From NCBI GenBank assembly GCA_900555605.1, contig USLW01000093.1, positions 1-7,417 on the forward strand: a stretch of DNA of 7,417 nucleotides, in the 5' to 3' direction. The notes under the pieces are model-generated. The model made no database searches. It was not told where the DNA came from and was given only the letters and a program-made list of their open reading frames with translations. Origin of the DNA: an uncultured Clostridium sp. Lineage in GTDB: Bacteria > Bacillota > Clostridia > UBA1212 > UBA1255. The position numbers were made by a program, and so were the translations under genes. This document shows positions 1-6,512 of the stretch, piece by piece (the stretch's first letter is position 1; each line of letters opens with the position of its first letter).

Positions 1-14
1 TCGGACATTCTCAT
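1..14 (-). CDS. Start of the next gene, probably the cognate ABC ATPase (only first codons visible)
   Basis: Minus-strand ATGAGAATGTCCGA: an ATG at 14-12 overlaps the permease TGA in an ATGA junction, and a second in-frame ATG lies at 8-6. The G-rich tract at 22-15 could serve as the ribosome site, with better spacing to the second ATG. Only four full codons (M-R-M-S) are present, so no product can be read. The ATPase call rests only on the usual adaptor-permease-ATPase operon order and on no ATPase gene lying between the genes seen here. Confidence 0.4.
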
Positions 15-2824
15 CCCCCCCCTATCTTGACAGCCTCATTAATCTTCAATTTATTGATAAATCCGGTAAGAACGCCGATTCCTGCCGCAAGCATAAACAG
101 CACGATTCCGAAAATGCGAAGACTGTCCGCGCTGCTGTACACAATTCTGAGCGGCAGCACGGAGGCCTGATAGGTCATCTCAATCAGGGGAATAAAAAGC
201 CGTACTGTCAGCATTCCGATAATCACACCCACCAAAACCGCAACGCCTGAAGTGATCAAATGCTCCCAGATCATCATCAGCGTAATTTTCCGCTTTGTCA
301 TTCCCATGGCGCGCAGCACGCCAAACTGCAGTCTCCGTTTTCGCACACTCAAAATCCAATAGAGCAAAAAGCCCAGCAGACTGATTACCATGGTAGCGAC
401 AAAGCCCAAAGAAAACGAGCCGTTCAAGGCTGTTAAAAGAGAATCGCTTTTTTCCGTATTCATGATGACGGTTCGATCCGTAATGGATGCGATCTCATCA
501 TATAAGCCCGTGGCCTGCATCGCCTCCACAATCTGACGGCTGCTGACATCCGCACTTTTCCGGAACCAAAGGCTGTATGCAACGTCATTCTGGGCGTACT
601 GCAGATAATCCATGTTCATTACGATCAATTCCCGATCATCATCCCATTTGTTGCCGGGATCATCATAGTAGGTCGGCCAATAATCAATAATCCCCATTAC
701 ATAACAGTCGATATAAGAATTTCCGGCCTCACTTTGGATAATATGATCCCCGTCCAGATTTACCTGAACGGTATCTCCTTCTTTCAGATGCTGACGTGAA
801 GCAAGATTTGAGGAAATCAAAACCGCAGTTGGAAATTCCTCCATCATGTTAATATAATAATACCAATGAGATTCTGTTAAGCCGCTTCTGAGCCATGCGA
901 CCTGCGCAAATTCATAGGGATCAATTCCCATCACACGCGTATCTACCAAATCCCATACATAATTGTACTGGCTCTTGGCACAAACACCATCCACCGTGGC
1001 CACCCGCGCGAATGATTCCAGACCGTCTATCTCTAAATAACGATCCGTATTTACCTGCTTATAGGCGGACGGTCCGTCCGCATCGGCATCGTCAAATACA
1101 GGCTGAAAAATCAGATCCGCACCGCTGATATACAATGCAGACTCCTCCGCATTATTATTAATGATCCGTGCAGAGCTGGAGCTGTATATGCCGATTGCCA
1201 TAGAAAGAATCAAAAATAATATTAAAAATCTGTTTTCGTTTCCGCCCCGTGAAACCTGAATAAAGGTTGCATATACCGTCGGCGGTAATTTTTTCTGTGT
1301 CAAACGGAAAATCAGCTTCAGCAGATAAGGATACAGCCGAAGAAAAACCAGTCCGCAGGAAATAATAAACAGCGTGGAAATAAAATACACGATGGGGTCG
1401 ATCCCGCCTGAAGTATTGGTGATTCCCAGCCGTCCGTACAGGTAAAGCAGGTAAATGGATACCGCCAGCAGAATGATATCCAGGAACAACTTTTCCCACA
1501 GGGGCTTTTTCCGTTTTCTTGCCTTCTGCTGCTTATGCTGTACAATCGTACGTTTGGTAGCCAGATAAGCGGGAATTAATACGGTAAGCATAAATAACAG
1601 TCCGCCGGCAATCGCATACAGATATGCATCAAAGGATAATCCCACGCTGAGCTTAGTCCGATTTACAAATTCCAAAAAACCATTGGCAGAGCCGATTCCC
1701 TGGGCCAGCAAAAGACCTAAGGGCGGGCCGATCAGAAGCGAAATCAGTACGATGATTCCGCATTCTACAACATAACGGCCGAATATCTGAACCGGACGCG
1801 CACCGCGGCTGCGCAGAGAAGAAATTTCATTTTTATCCTCTTCTATAATCATTTTAGAAACCATGAAGATGTAAAATGCCAAAATGACCAGAACCGGCGC
1901 GTTCAGCACCCACATCGTCACCTGCATCTCTGCGCTTTTCTGGGCATACGATACGATTGTAGAACGCAGTGGAAATGCAAACTGAAATTTGCCCGGACCG
2001 AAATTTTCTAAATAGGCATAGGTTTCATTATAAAATTCAATAAACGGGGACAAATCCTCTAATTTTAGGCCGTAAAAATTGACATGATGATACCAGGAGG
2101 CCGAAGTGACATAAGTTGCATTCTGGCTGGTCAGAATATAGTCTTCAAAAGCCTCCGGATCTGCAAAAAAAGATAACGCAAACTCTTTATCCGCTTCATA
2201 CCAATACGGTTCGTTTTCAGAGAGGGGCGTGTAAACGCCTACCAATCGAACCGTAAAAACAGGTGAAATCTCATCCGGCAGAGAGGAAAGACGAAAAGAA
2301 TATTCTCTGCCGAGCTGTGCGGATGCGGCGTTAAAGGTTGCTGCAGAAACCATCACCTCTATAACGCCGTCGGCTGCCGTTTCACTTGGAAAGGCTCCCT
2401 CTATCAGACGTACATGCTCTTTTAAACCGGACAGGGACTCCAGCTTATACAGTGTGCTGTGCCGCAGCGCCGGTGTATTTTCATTTTTCAGTTTTTCGAC
2501 TGTAAAACGTTCATAATAGGCATTATAGACAAAGCCTCTGTCCAGCAATCCCTCATGGATCTTTTTTCGGCCCTTGGAGATATGATCCATCACATTTCTG
2601 GAAGAATAATCGTTTGTAAAGCGAATCTGCGTAAAAAATTCACCGGGGTTCTTCTGGTTGTTCTCCTGATACGCATTCAGCTCTTTATCCAGCATTTTAC
2701 GCATGGCACCATCTGTATAAATCGGTATGCTGGTCAAAATCGTAGTGATTAAAAGGGACCCGATGATCAGGCAGGTAAACAGCCATAAATTATTTGTAAT
2801 CTTATTCAGTACAGACTTAATCAT
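11..2824 (-). CDS. Large FtsX/MacB-family ABC transporter permease, ten predicted membrane segments
   Basis: 937-residue permease with two FtsX modules. By eye, membrane segments fall near residues 13-34, 303-325, 354-377, 401-424, 445-464, 478-497, 533-550, 804-827, 855-878 and 903-924. Two large outside domains follow segments 1 (about 35-302) and 7 (about 551-803), the latter rich in Asp and aromatic residues. Cytoplasmic coupling motifs typical of FtsX permeases are seen twice: EISSLRSRGARPVQI (333-347) and QFGVLRAMGMTKRKI (833-847). A basic loop (KRTIVQHKQQKARKRKK, 424-440) joins the two halves. This is much longer than MacB (about 650 residues, four segments). It is probably a mechanotransmission-type exporter or lipoprotein/peptide-handling permease working with the adjacent adaptor and an ATPase; the substrate is unknown. 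It has a weak ribosome site (GGTGG, 2835-2831). The stop at 13-11 overlaps the next gene's ATG, and the last codons run through a G8 tract. Confidence 0.92.
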   Translation of the reverse strand: MIKSVLNKITNNLWLFTCLIIGSLLITTILTSIPIYTDGAMRKMLDKELNAYQENNQKNPGEFFTQIRFTNDYSSRNVMDHISKGRKKIHEGLLDRGFVYNAYYERFTVEKLKNENTPALRHSTLYKLESLSGLKEHVRLIEGAFPSETAADGVIEVMVSAATFNAASAQLGREYSFRLSSLPDEISPVFTVRLVGVYTPLSENEPYWYEADKEFALSFFADPEAFEDYILTSQNATYVTSASWYHHVNFYGLKLEDLSPFIEFYNETYAYLENFGPGKFQFAFPLRSTIVSYAQKSAEMQVTMWVLNAPVLVILAFYIFMVSKMIIEEDKNEISSLRSRGARPVQIFGRYVVECGIIVLISLLIGPPLGLLLAQGIGSANGFLEFVNRTKLSVGLSFDAYLYAIAGGLLFMLTVLIPAYLATKRTIVQHKQQKARKRKKPLWEKLFLDIILLAVSIYLLYLYGRLGITNTSGGIDPIVYFISTLFIISCGLVFLRLYPYLLKLIFRLTQKKLPPTVYATFIQVSRGGNENRFLILFLILSMAIGIYSSSSARIINNNAEESALYISGADLIFQPVFDDADADGPSAYKQVNTDRYLEIDGLESFARVATVDGVCAKSQYNYVWDLVDTRVMGIDPYEFAQVAWLRSGLTESHWYYYINMMEEFPTAVLISSNLASRQHLKEGDTVQVNLDGDHIIQSEAGNSYIDCYVMGIIDYWPTYYDDPGNKWDDDRELIVMNMDYLQYAQNDVAYSLWFRKSADVSSRQIVEAMQATGLYDEIASITDRTVIMNTEKSDSLLTALNGSFSLGFVATMVISLLGFLLYWILSVRKRRLQFGVLRAMGMTKRKITLMMIWEHLITSGVAVLVGVIIGMLTVRLFIPLIEMTYQASVLPLRIVYSSADSLRIFGIVLFMLAAGIGVLTGFINKLKINEAVKIGGG
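15..22 (-). repeat. G8 homopolymer at the permease 3' end
   Basis: Eight consecutive G on the minus strand encode the C-terminal glycines of the permease and directly precede its overlapping stop/start. Runs of this length are prone to replication, transcription and sequencing slippage. One extra G, or a -1 ribosomal slip, would bypass the TGA and join the permease frame to the following ORF. Confidence 0.8.
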
Positions 2825-2837
2825 AGCAAGCCACCGC

Positions 2838-3935
2838 CTATCCCAGTATGATGATATCTCCTTCTGACAGCCCCTCCTTTACCTCAACCTTCAGCGCAGA
2901 GGCCAATCCGGTCTCGATATATACTTCCTTTTTCAGGTTATTGGAGTCCAGCATATAGACAAAGGTTCTGCCGTTATATTGATGGCACGCTGCCACAGGA
3001 ACCTGCAGGCAGTTCAAAGAGGAGGCTTCTACATATGTATACGACACCGCATCGCCCGCCTGAATGTCCCGCGGCGGATCAATCATCTGACAGTAATACG
3101 TGGCATCTGATACGTAGCTGAGCCCGGTATCATTGATTACAGTGCTCGTACTTACAATCTTTCCCTGAAATTCCGTTTTCGTACCATCGCCGGCAGTTCT
3201 GGTCAAAGTGATCTGTGCCCCGACGCCGAACTGTGAAGGCACTGCCATGGTCGCATCATTTGCCGCCTCCGCATCTTTTGCAATCTCAACATACAGATAT
3301 TTCTTATCCTGATTATCAATGGCTACCATGGTTTCTCCGGCTACCACGGTTTTATCGGGATCACTGCCTGCAGAATATGCGGTATTGAGATATACCACAA
3401 CACCGGATTCCTTTGCATACAGGACGGTATTCTCATAAGCAGCTTCCGCAATCTGATAATCCCGTTCCACACTCTGAAAATCCAGTTCATTCAGGCGATA
3501 ATCCAATGCACTTCTTGTCCCGGCGTTATATTCTCTCGTATATTGCTCAAATTTGATCTGTTCTCTTTCATAAGCAATTTTGGCTCTGATGTACTGCTCC
3601 TCAAGCTCCGTATTATCCAGTTCCACAAGGATATCGCCCTTTCTGACCGTATCCCCGAGGGTTACATGAAACGCCTTTACCTTTGCTCCCGCGGTTTCAA
3701 AAGCATGCTTTGTATAATATACGGAAGCAACGCGCCCTACGCCGGTGGTTCCCATATACAGGTCGCCGCGTTCCACTTTATATTCGTTATAGGTAATCGG
3801 CTTCGGTGTCTTTAAAATAGGCGCTGCCCCTTCGTCTTCAGAAGGCAGCAGCGCACAGCCTGCCGCAAGCGCGGCAGTCATGATGACAACAAGCAAAAGC
3901 GCCGAAAATCTCGTACCTTTCTTTCCGTTTTTCAT
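2838..3935 (-). CDS. HlyD/MacA-type efflux adaptor (membrane-fusion) lipoprotein
   Basis: 365-residue periplasmic-adaptor-type subunit. Numbered from the ATG at 3935: basic N-region (KNGKKGTR), hydrophobic stretch (11-25) and lipobox LAAGC with Cys27, so a lipoprotein anchored outside the membrane. A first half lipoyl motif (about 81-107, GDTVRKGDILVELD) is followed by a short charged helical hairpin (about 108-170), the second half lipoyl motif (ESGVVVYL to GETMVAIDN, 176-208), a beta-barrel region and a C-terminal membrane-proximal domain ending GLSEGDIIILG. This order is that of MacA/YknX adaptors that work with ABC permeases. Start: TTG at 3944 touches GGGAGG (3950-3945), whereas the ATG at 3935 is 9 bases away. 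The gene lies 15 bases after the flavin reductase stop and 13 before the permease, so its partner is the permease. In a Gram-positive it probably acts as an extracellular chaperone or gate of the pump. The substrate cannot be inferred. Confidence 0.9.
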   Translation of the reverse strand: MKNGKKGTRFSALLLVVIMTAALAAGCALLPSEDEGAAPILKTPKPITYNEYKVERGDLYMGTTGVGRVASVYYTKHAFETAGAKVKAFHVTLGDTVRKGDILVELDNTELEEQYIRAKIAYEREQIKFEQYTREYNAGTRSALDYRLNELDFQSVERDYQIAEAAYENTVLYAKESGVVVYLNTAYSAGSDPDKTVVAGETMVAIDNQDKKYLYVEIAKDAEAANDATMAVPSQFGVGAQITLTRTAGDGTKTEFQGKIVSTSTVINDTGLSYVSDATYYCQMIDPPRDIQAGDAVSYTYVEASSLNCLQVPVAACHQYNGRTFVYMLDSNNLKKEVYIETGLASALKVEVKEGLSEGDIIILG

Positions 3936-3944
3936 TGGAATCAA

Positions 3945-3950
3945 CCTCCC
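3945..3950 (-). promoter_or_regulatory. Shine-Dalgarno sequence of the adaptor gene, abutting the upstream stop
   Basis: Minus-strand GGGAGG begins immediately after the flavin reductase TAG (3953-3951) and lies 9 bases before the ATG at 3935. It leaves no room for the in-frame TTG at 3944, so it fixes the ATG start and suggests translational coupling. Confidence 0.75.
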
Positions 3951-4556
3951 CTACCGATGTCTTGATCTGCGTGCCAAAATATCCGGATTTGCTACAGAAA
4001 AGCCGAAAAAGCCCAACCACTCGCCTAATTGAAAATATTCTCCGTGGCTGTAAGCCGCCAATTCGGCCTTGGCAAGATCAATATTTCCGTTTTGGTCCAT
4101 CAGCCGTTCCGCGACATGTACTTTTTTGATCTCACTGATAAACATATCGTGGGAGCCGAGTTCCACAACCTGACGAACCACACACTCAATATTCACGGGA
4201 CTTTCTCCGATCATGGGAATCGGTGCAAAGCTGCCTTCCGTCTTGCTGAGATTCAATTCCCGGAATTTATCCACATCCCGTCCGGACTTTACACCGCAAT
4301 AGTCAGCAGCCTTTACCAATGCCCGAGAAACCAGATTTACCGCAAATATTCCGGATTCTTTGATAATCCCATACGAATGGCGCTCTTTTCTGACAGATAC
4401 TGAAAGCATCGGCGGATCGGAATTGATGGTTCCCGCCCAGGCCAATGTAATAATATTTGCCTTCTCCATACTTCCGCAGGAAACCATGACAAGCGGCACC
4501 GGATTCAAAAAGGCCGACGGTTTGCTCATCTCAAATTTCGCAATGTTATGATTCAA
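3951..4556 (-). CDS. Flavin reductase family protein (flavoredoxin-like)
   Basis: About 201-residue protein of the FMN-binding flavin reductase/flavoredoxin fold. Evidence is the N-terminal NPVPLVMVSCG segment, followed by NIITLAWAGTINSDPPMLSVSV, the RHSYGIIKESGIFAVNLV strand/helix, DYCGVKSGRDVDKF, and the C-terminal YSHGEYFQLGEWLGFFGFSV. Family members bind FMN and transfer electrons between NAD(P)H or an iron-sulfur partner and flavin; the substrate here is unknown. Start choice: the frame is open to a GTG at 4565, but the 8-base match GAGGTGAT (4568-4561) to the 16S anti-Shine-Dalgarno covers that GTG and places TTG at 4556 at ideal distance. An ATG at 4529 has no ribosome site. No signal peptide or membrane segment is seen, so it is cytoplasmic. 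The TAG stop abuts the next gene's Shine-Dalgarno, so it is the first gene of a unit with an efflux-type ABC system. Confidence 0.87.
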   Translation of the reverse strand: MNHNIAKFEMSKPSAFLNPVPLVMVSCGSMEKANIITLAWAGTINSDPPMLSVSVRKERHSYGIIKESGIFAVNLVSRALVKAADYCGVKSGRDVDKFRELNLSKTEGSFAPIPMIGESPVNIECVVRQVVELGSHDMFISEIKKVHVAERLMDQNGNIDLAKAELAAYSHGEYFQLGEWLGFFGFSVANPDILARRSRHR

Positions 4557-4560
4557 CGTA

Positions 4561-4568
4561 ATCACCTC
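4561..4568 (-). promoter_or_regulatory. Shine-Dalgarno sequence deciding a TTG start
   Basis: Minus-strand GAGGTGAT is a continuous 8-base complement to the 3' end of bacterial 16S rRNA. Its GAGG core ends 8 bases before the TTG at 4556 and overlaps the upstream GTG at 4565, which it therefore excludes as the start. Confidence 0.75.
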
Positions 4569-4584
4569 ATAATGATATATTCAT

Positions 4585-4616
4585 ATTATAATATTTACGA
4601 TATGCAAGATATATCG
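4585..4616 (-). promoter_or_regulatory. Candidate promoter and operator of the flavin reductase/ABC operon
   Basis: In the AT-rich spacer after the hydrogenase terminator, the minus strand has TATAAT (4590-4585), placing a transcription start about 20 bases before the gene start at 4556. Directly upstream, covering the usual -35 region, is a dyad: CGATAT (4616-4611), 7 bases, ATATCG (4603-4598), both arms exact. At 16-18 bp spacing the -35 hexamer is poor (for example TATATC), so the promoter may need an activator, or the dyad may be a repressor site. TATAAT also lies inside a 12-bp palindrome (4583-4594), so AT-richness alone could explain part of the pattern. The cognate regulator cannot be named from this window. 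Confidence 0.45.
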
Positions 4617-4674
4617 ACTTAGGTTAAGAAAATATGAATGAATCATAAAATAGCATGAAAATATATCTGCACAT

Positions 4675-4707
4675 AAAAAAGCTGCCCGACTAAAATCGGA
4701 CAGCTTT
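4675..4707 (-). terminator. Rho-independent terminator of the hydrogenase operon
   Basis: Inverted repeat arms at 4696-4707 and 4678-4689 form, in the minus-strand transcript, a 12-bp stem (AAAGCUGUCCGA with UCGGGCAGCUUU, one G-U wobble) with the 6-base loop UUUUAG. A run of six U (4680-4675) closes the arm and continues past it. It starts 28 bases after the hydA stop. On the plus strand the wobble becomes a C-A mismatch and the tail is not U-rich, so it is oriented for the hydrogenase genes. Confidence 0.92.
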
Positions 4708-4735
4708 CCTTTATCAAAATAACTTCATATCAAAA

Positions 4736-5329
4736 TCATTCAACCGGATAATTCTCTCTTGCCTGATAATGCGTATGCAGATCATGATGCGCCTGGTGAC
4801 TCCCCGGCTTCCCATAATATTCTTCATACAGCTTCTGAATAAACGGATTGTCATGGGATTTCCGAACCGGAAGCGCACGGTCTTCCTCATAAGTTGCCTT
4901 TGCACGTTCCACACGCAGATCAATCCAGCTCCGGATCGCAGACGGCTGAATCACTTGTCCGCCGCCGTTTACGCAGCCGCCGGGGCAAGCCATAATTTCA
5001 ATGAAATCATAGTCTGCTTCTCCTGCGCGAATTTTATCCAGCAAGGCTCTGGCATTGCCGAGGCCGCTGGCCACCGCCAGACGGATCTCCTTTCCGGCAA
5101 CATTGACAGTAGCCTCTTTGATTCCTTCAATACCACGGACAGCGGTATACTCAATTGCTTCCACGGGTGCGGATTCTCCGGTCAAAACATCTGCCACGGT
5201 ACGCAGCGCCGCTTCCATAACGCCTCCTGTTGTGCCGAAAATAACACCGGCACCGGAAGCATTTCCCATGGGATCATCAAAATCAGAGTCCTCAAGGCTC
5301 ATAAAATCGATACCAGCCTCTTTGATCAT
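4736..5329 (-). CDS. hydA: [FeFe]-hydrogenase catalytic subunit HydA, C-terminal frameshifted piece
   Basis: C-terminal third of the same hydrogenase, in the next reading frame. It continues the H-cluster domain without a gap: hydrogenase homology begins at GAA CTG GCG CAG (5341-5330), just ahead of the ATG at 5329. Numbering from that ATG: the LEDSDFDDPMG and GAGVIFGTTGGVMEAALR stretches (12-43) typical of iron hydrogenases, motif L3 EIMACPGGCVNGGGQ (111-125) with H-cluster ligands Cys115 and Cys119, and the small-subunit-like tail (KSHDNPFIQKLYEEYYGKPG, about 157-176) ending at TGA 4738-4736. There is no Shine-Dalgarno sequence before 5329 and the ORF overlaps the N-terminal piece by 38 bases, so independent translation is doubtful. 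No further stops or shifts are seen, so decay beyond the single lesion is not evident. Joined to the N-terminal piece, the protein would be about 589 residues, a normal HydA length. Confidence 0.9.
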   Translation of the reverse strand: MIKEAGIDFMSLEDSDFDDPMGNASGAGVIFGTTGGVMEAALRTVADVLTGESAPVEAIEYTAVRGIEGIKEATVNVAGKEIRLAVASGLGNARALLDKIRAGEADYDFIEIMACPGGCVNGGGQVIQPSAIRSWIDLRVERAKATYEEDRALPVRKSHDNPFIQKLYEEYYGKPGSHQAHHDLHTHYQARENYPVE

Positions 5330-6497
5330 CTGCGCCAGTTCGTGTCGTCAGCACTACGTCCACATCCGGATAGCCGGAAGCGCTCATTTCCGGACGGTCT
5401 GCCTCAAACTTCTTCGCAGTGCAGGGCATCACGGATACCACATAAATATTTGCCGGATCAAGGTTCATCTTTTTCGCATAATACGTCTTCAGCACTGCGC
5501 CGAACATTTCATGCGGCGATTTGCAGGAAGAAAGGTTCTCCAGAAAGTCCGGATAATTATGCTCGCAGAATTTGATCCATCCCGGGCTGCAGGACGTGAT
5601 CATCGGCAGACTGCCGCCATTGGCAATGCGGTTCAGCAGCTCGGTGCCTTCTTCCATAATCGTCAGATCAGCAGCAGTATCCGTGTCAAATACCTTATCC
5701 ACACCGAGACGCCGGATCGCCGTTACCATCTTTCCCGTAGGCCGGGATCCGATCGGCATACCAAAGGCTTCTCCGATGGAAAACCGCACTGCCGGTGCTG
5801 TCTGCACCACCACATGCTTTTCCGGATTTGAAATCGCTTCCCAAACCTGATCCACACTGCTCTTTTCCGTCAGCGCCCCCACAGGACATACTGCAATGCA
5901 CTGGCCGCAGTTGACACAGGGCGTTTCTACCAGGGGTTTATTAAATGCGCAGCCTACCTTCGTGCGGAATCCCCGCTCCAAAGTTTCAATTACCCCGACA
6001 GTCTGCACTTTTTTGCAAACGCTCACGCATCTGCGGCATAAAATGCATTTGTTCGGATTGCGTACAATTGACGGAGATAAATCATCGATGGGCTGCAGTG
6101 CGTGCTGCCCGGACAAATCCTTAAAGCGGATTTCCGTTACATTTAAGTCCTTGGCCAGCTTCTGCAGCTCACAGTTTTCAGAACGTACACAGGTAAGACA
6201 GTTTCTGTCATGGTTGGACAGAATCAGCTCCAACGTCACCTTGCGCGCTTTTCTAACCTTCTCGGAATTTGTAATAACCGCAAGGCCTTCGGATACGGGG
6301 TACACACATGCAGCCTGCAGCGCTCTTGCACCTTTGATCTCCACGACGCACATCCGGCAGGCACCGATCTCATTAATATCTTTCAGAAAACAGAGTGTCG
6401 GTATTTTGATATTTGCCTTCCTGGCCGCTTCCAGAATCGTAATTCCCTCCGGAACCTCCAGGGCGACACCATCTATTGTAATATTGACCATCTTCAT
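5292..6497 (-). CDS. hydA: [FeFe]-hydrogenase catalytic subunit HydA, N-terminal frameshifted piece
   Basis: N-terminal two thirds of the iron hydrogenase catalytic subunit, which reversibly reduces protons to H2. Numbering from the ATG at 6503: plant-type [2Fe-2S] domain (Cys38, 49, 52, 66), His/Cys [4Fe-4S] site (His98, Cys102, 105, 111), two ferredoxin [4Fe-4S] sites (Cys153/156/159/163 and Cys196/199/202/206), then the start of the H-cluster domain. Motif L1 reads TSCSPGW (303-309) and L2 reads MPCTAKKFE (359-367, Cys361). Motif L3 is absent here and lies in the other piece. Homology is lost after Arg388; the last 15 residues and the TGA at 5294-5292 are out-of-frame sequence. Three in-frame ATGs occur (6503, 6497, 6491). 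AGGAGG at 6512-6507 sits 3, 9 and 15 bases from them, so 6497 is chosen. Without L3 this product could not hold an H-cluster. It is either a recent pseudogene or a sequencing error. Confidence 0.9.
   Translation of the reverse strand: MKMVNITIDGVALEVPEGITILEAARKANIKIPTLCFLKDINEIGACRMCVVEIKGARALQAACVYPVSEGLAVITNSEKVRKARKVTLELILSNHDRNCLTCVRSENCELQKLAKDLNVTEIRFKDLSGQHALQPIDDLSPSIVRNPNKCILCRRCVSVCKKVQTVGVIETLERGFRTKVGCAFNKPLVETPCVNCGQCIAVCPVGALTEKSSVDQVWEAISNPEKHVVVQTAPAVRFSIGEAFGMPIGSRPTGKMVTAIRRLGVDKVFDTDTAADLTIMEEGTELLNRIANGGSLPMITSCSPGWIKFCEHNYPDFLENLSSCKSPHEMFGAVLKTYYAKKMNLDPANIYVVSVMPCTAKKFEADRPEMSASGYPDVDVVLTTRTGADDQRGWYRFYEP
5339..5345 (-). other. hydA: Frameshift lesion inside hydA
   Basis: Read on the minus strand this is ACACGAA. 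The conserved protein needs Thr-Arg-Glu-Leu (ACA CGN GAA CTG), but the DNA gives ACA C GAA CTG: two bases of the Arg codon are missing (equivalent to +1). Loss of one unit from a CGCG or GAGA dinucleotide would explain it. Protein homology matches one frame up to Arg388 and the other frame from Glu at 5341 onward, so the junction is located to within a few bases. No slippery heptamer, stop codon or recoding signal is apparent, so programmed frameshifting is unlikely. Either a real recent mutation or a consensus error would give this picture. Confidence 0.88.
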
Positions 6498-6506
6498 GAC
6501 CATCTT

Positions 6507-6512
6507 CCTCCT
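6507..6512 (-). promoter_or_regulatory. Shine-Dalgarno sequence of hydA overlapping the hydB stop codon
   Basis: Minus-strand AGGAGG. Its first bases belong to the hydB TAG stop (6513-6511). The 9-base distance to the ATG at 6497 favours that start over the upstream ATG at 6503 (3 bases), which is too close for a normal initiation site. The overlap suggests that ribosomes finishing hydB help to open or feed hydA initiation. Confidence 0.75.

Noticed and set aside
1158..1545. Short minus-strand frames (113 and 75 codons) inside the permease
   Set aside because: They are out of frame with a continuous conserved permease ORF and have no ribosome site or family features.
4029..4403. 124-codon plus-strand frame opposite the flavin reductase
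   Set aside because: It is the mirror of a conserved coding region and has no independent support.
4602..4607. TTGCAT (minus strand) as the -35 box for the TATAAT at 4590-4585
   Set aside because: The spacer would be only 11 bp, far below the usual 16-18.
4617..4674. AT-rich stretch between terminator and dyad as a small RNA gene or riboswitch
   Set aside because: No stable stem, conserved aptamer-like motif or separate terminator is visible; nothing beyond AT-rich spacer can be supported.
5292..5345. Programmed +1 frameshifting in hydA
   Set aside because: No in-frame stop or internal Shine-Dalgarno of the prfB type is present at the site, and a +1 shift would still lack either the conserved Arg or the Glu. 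A two-base deletion fits better.
4769..5831. Two overlapping plus-strand frames of 268 and 258 codons
   Set aside because: Both lie antisense to hydA, have low-complexity shadow-like composition and no domain I recognise.
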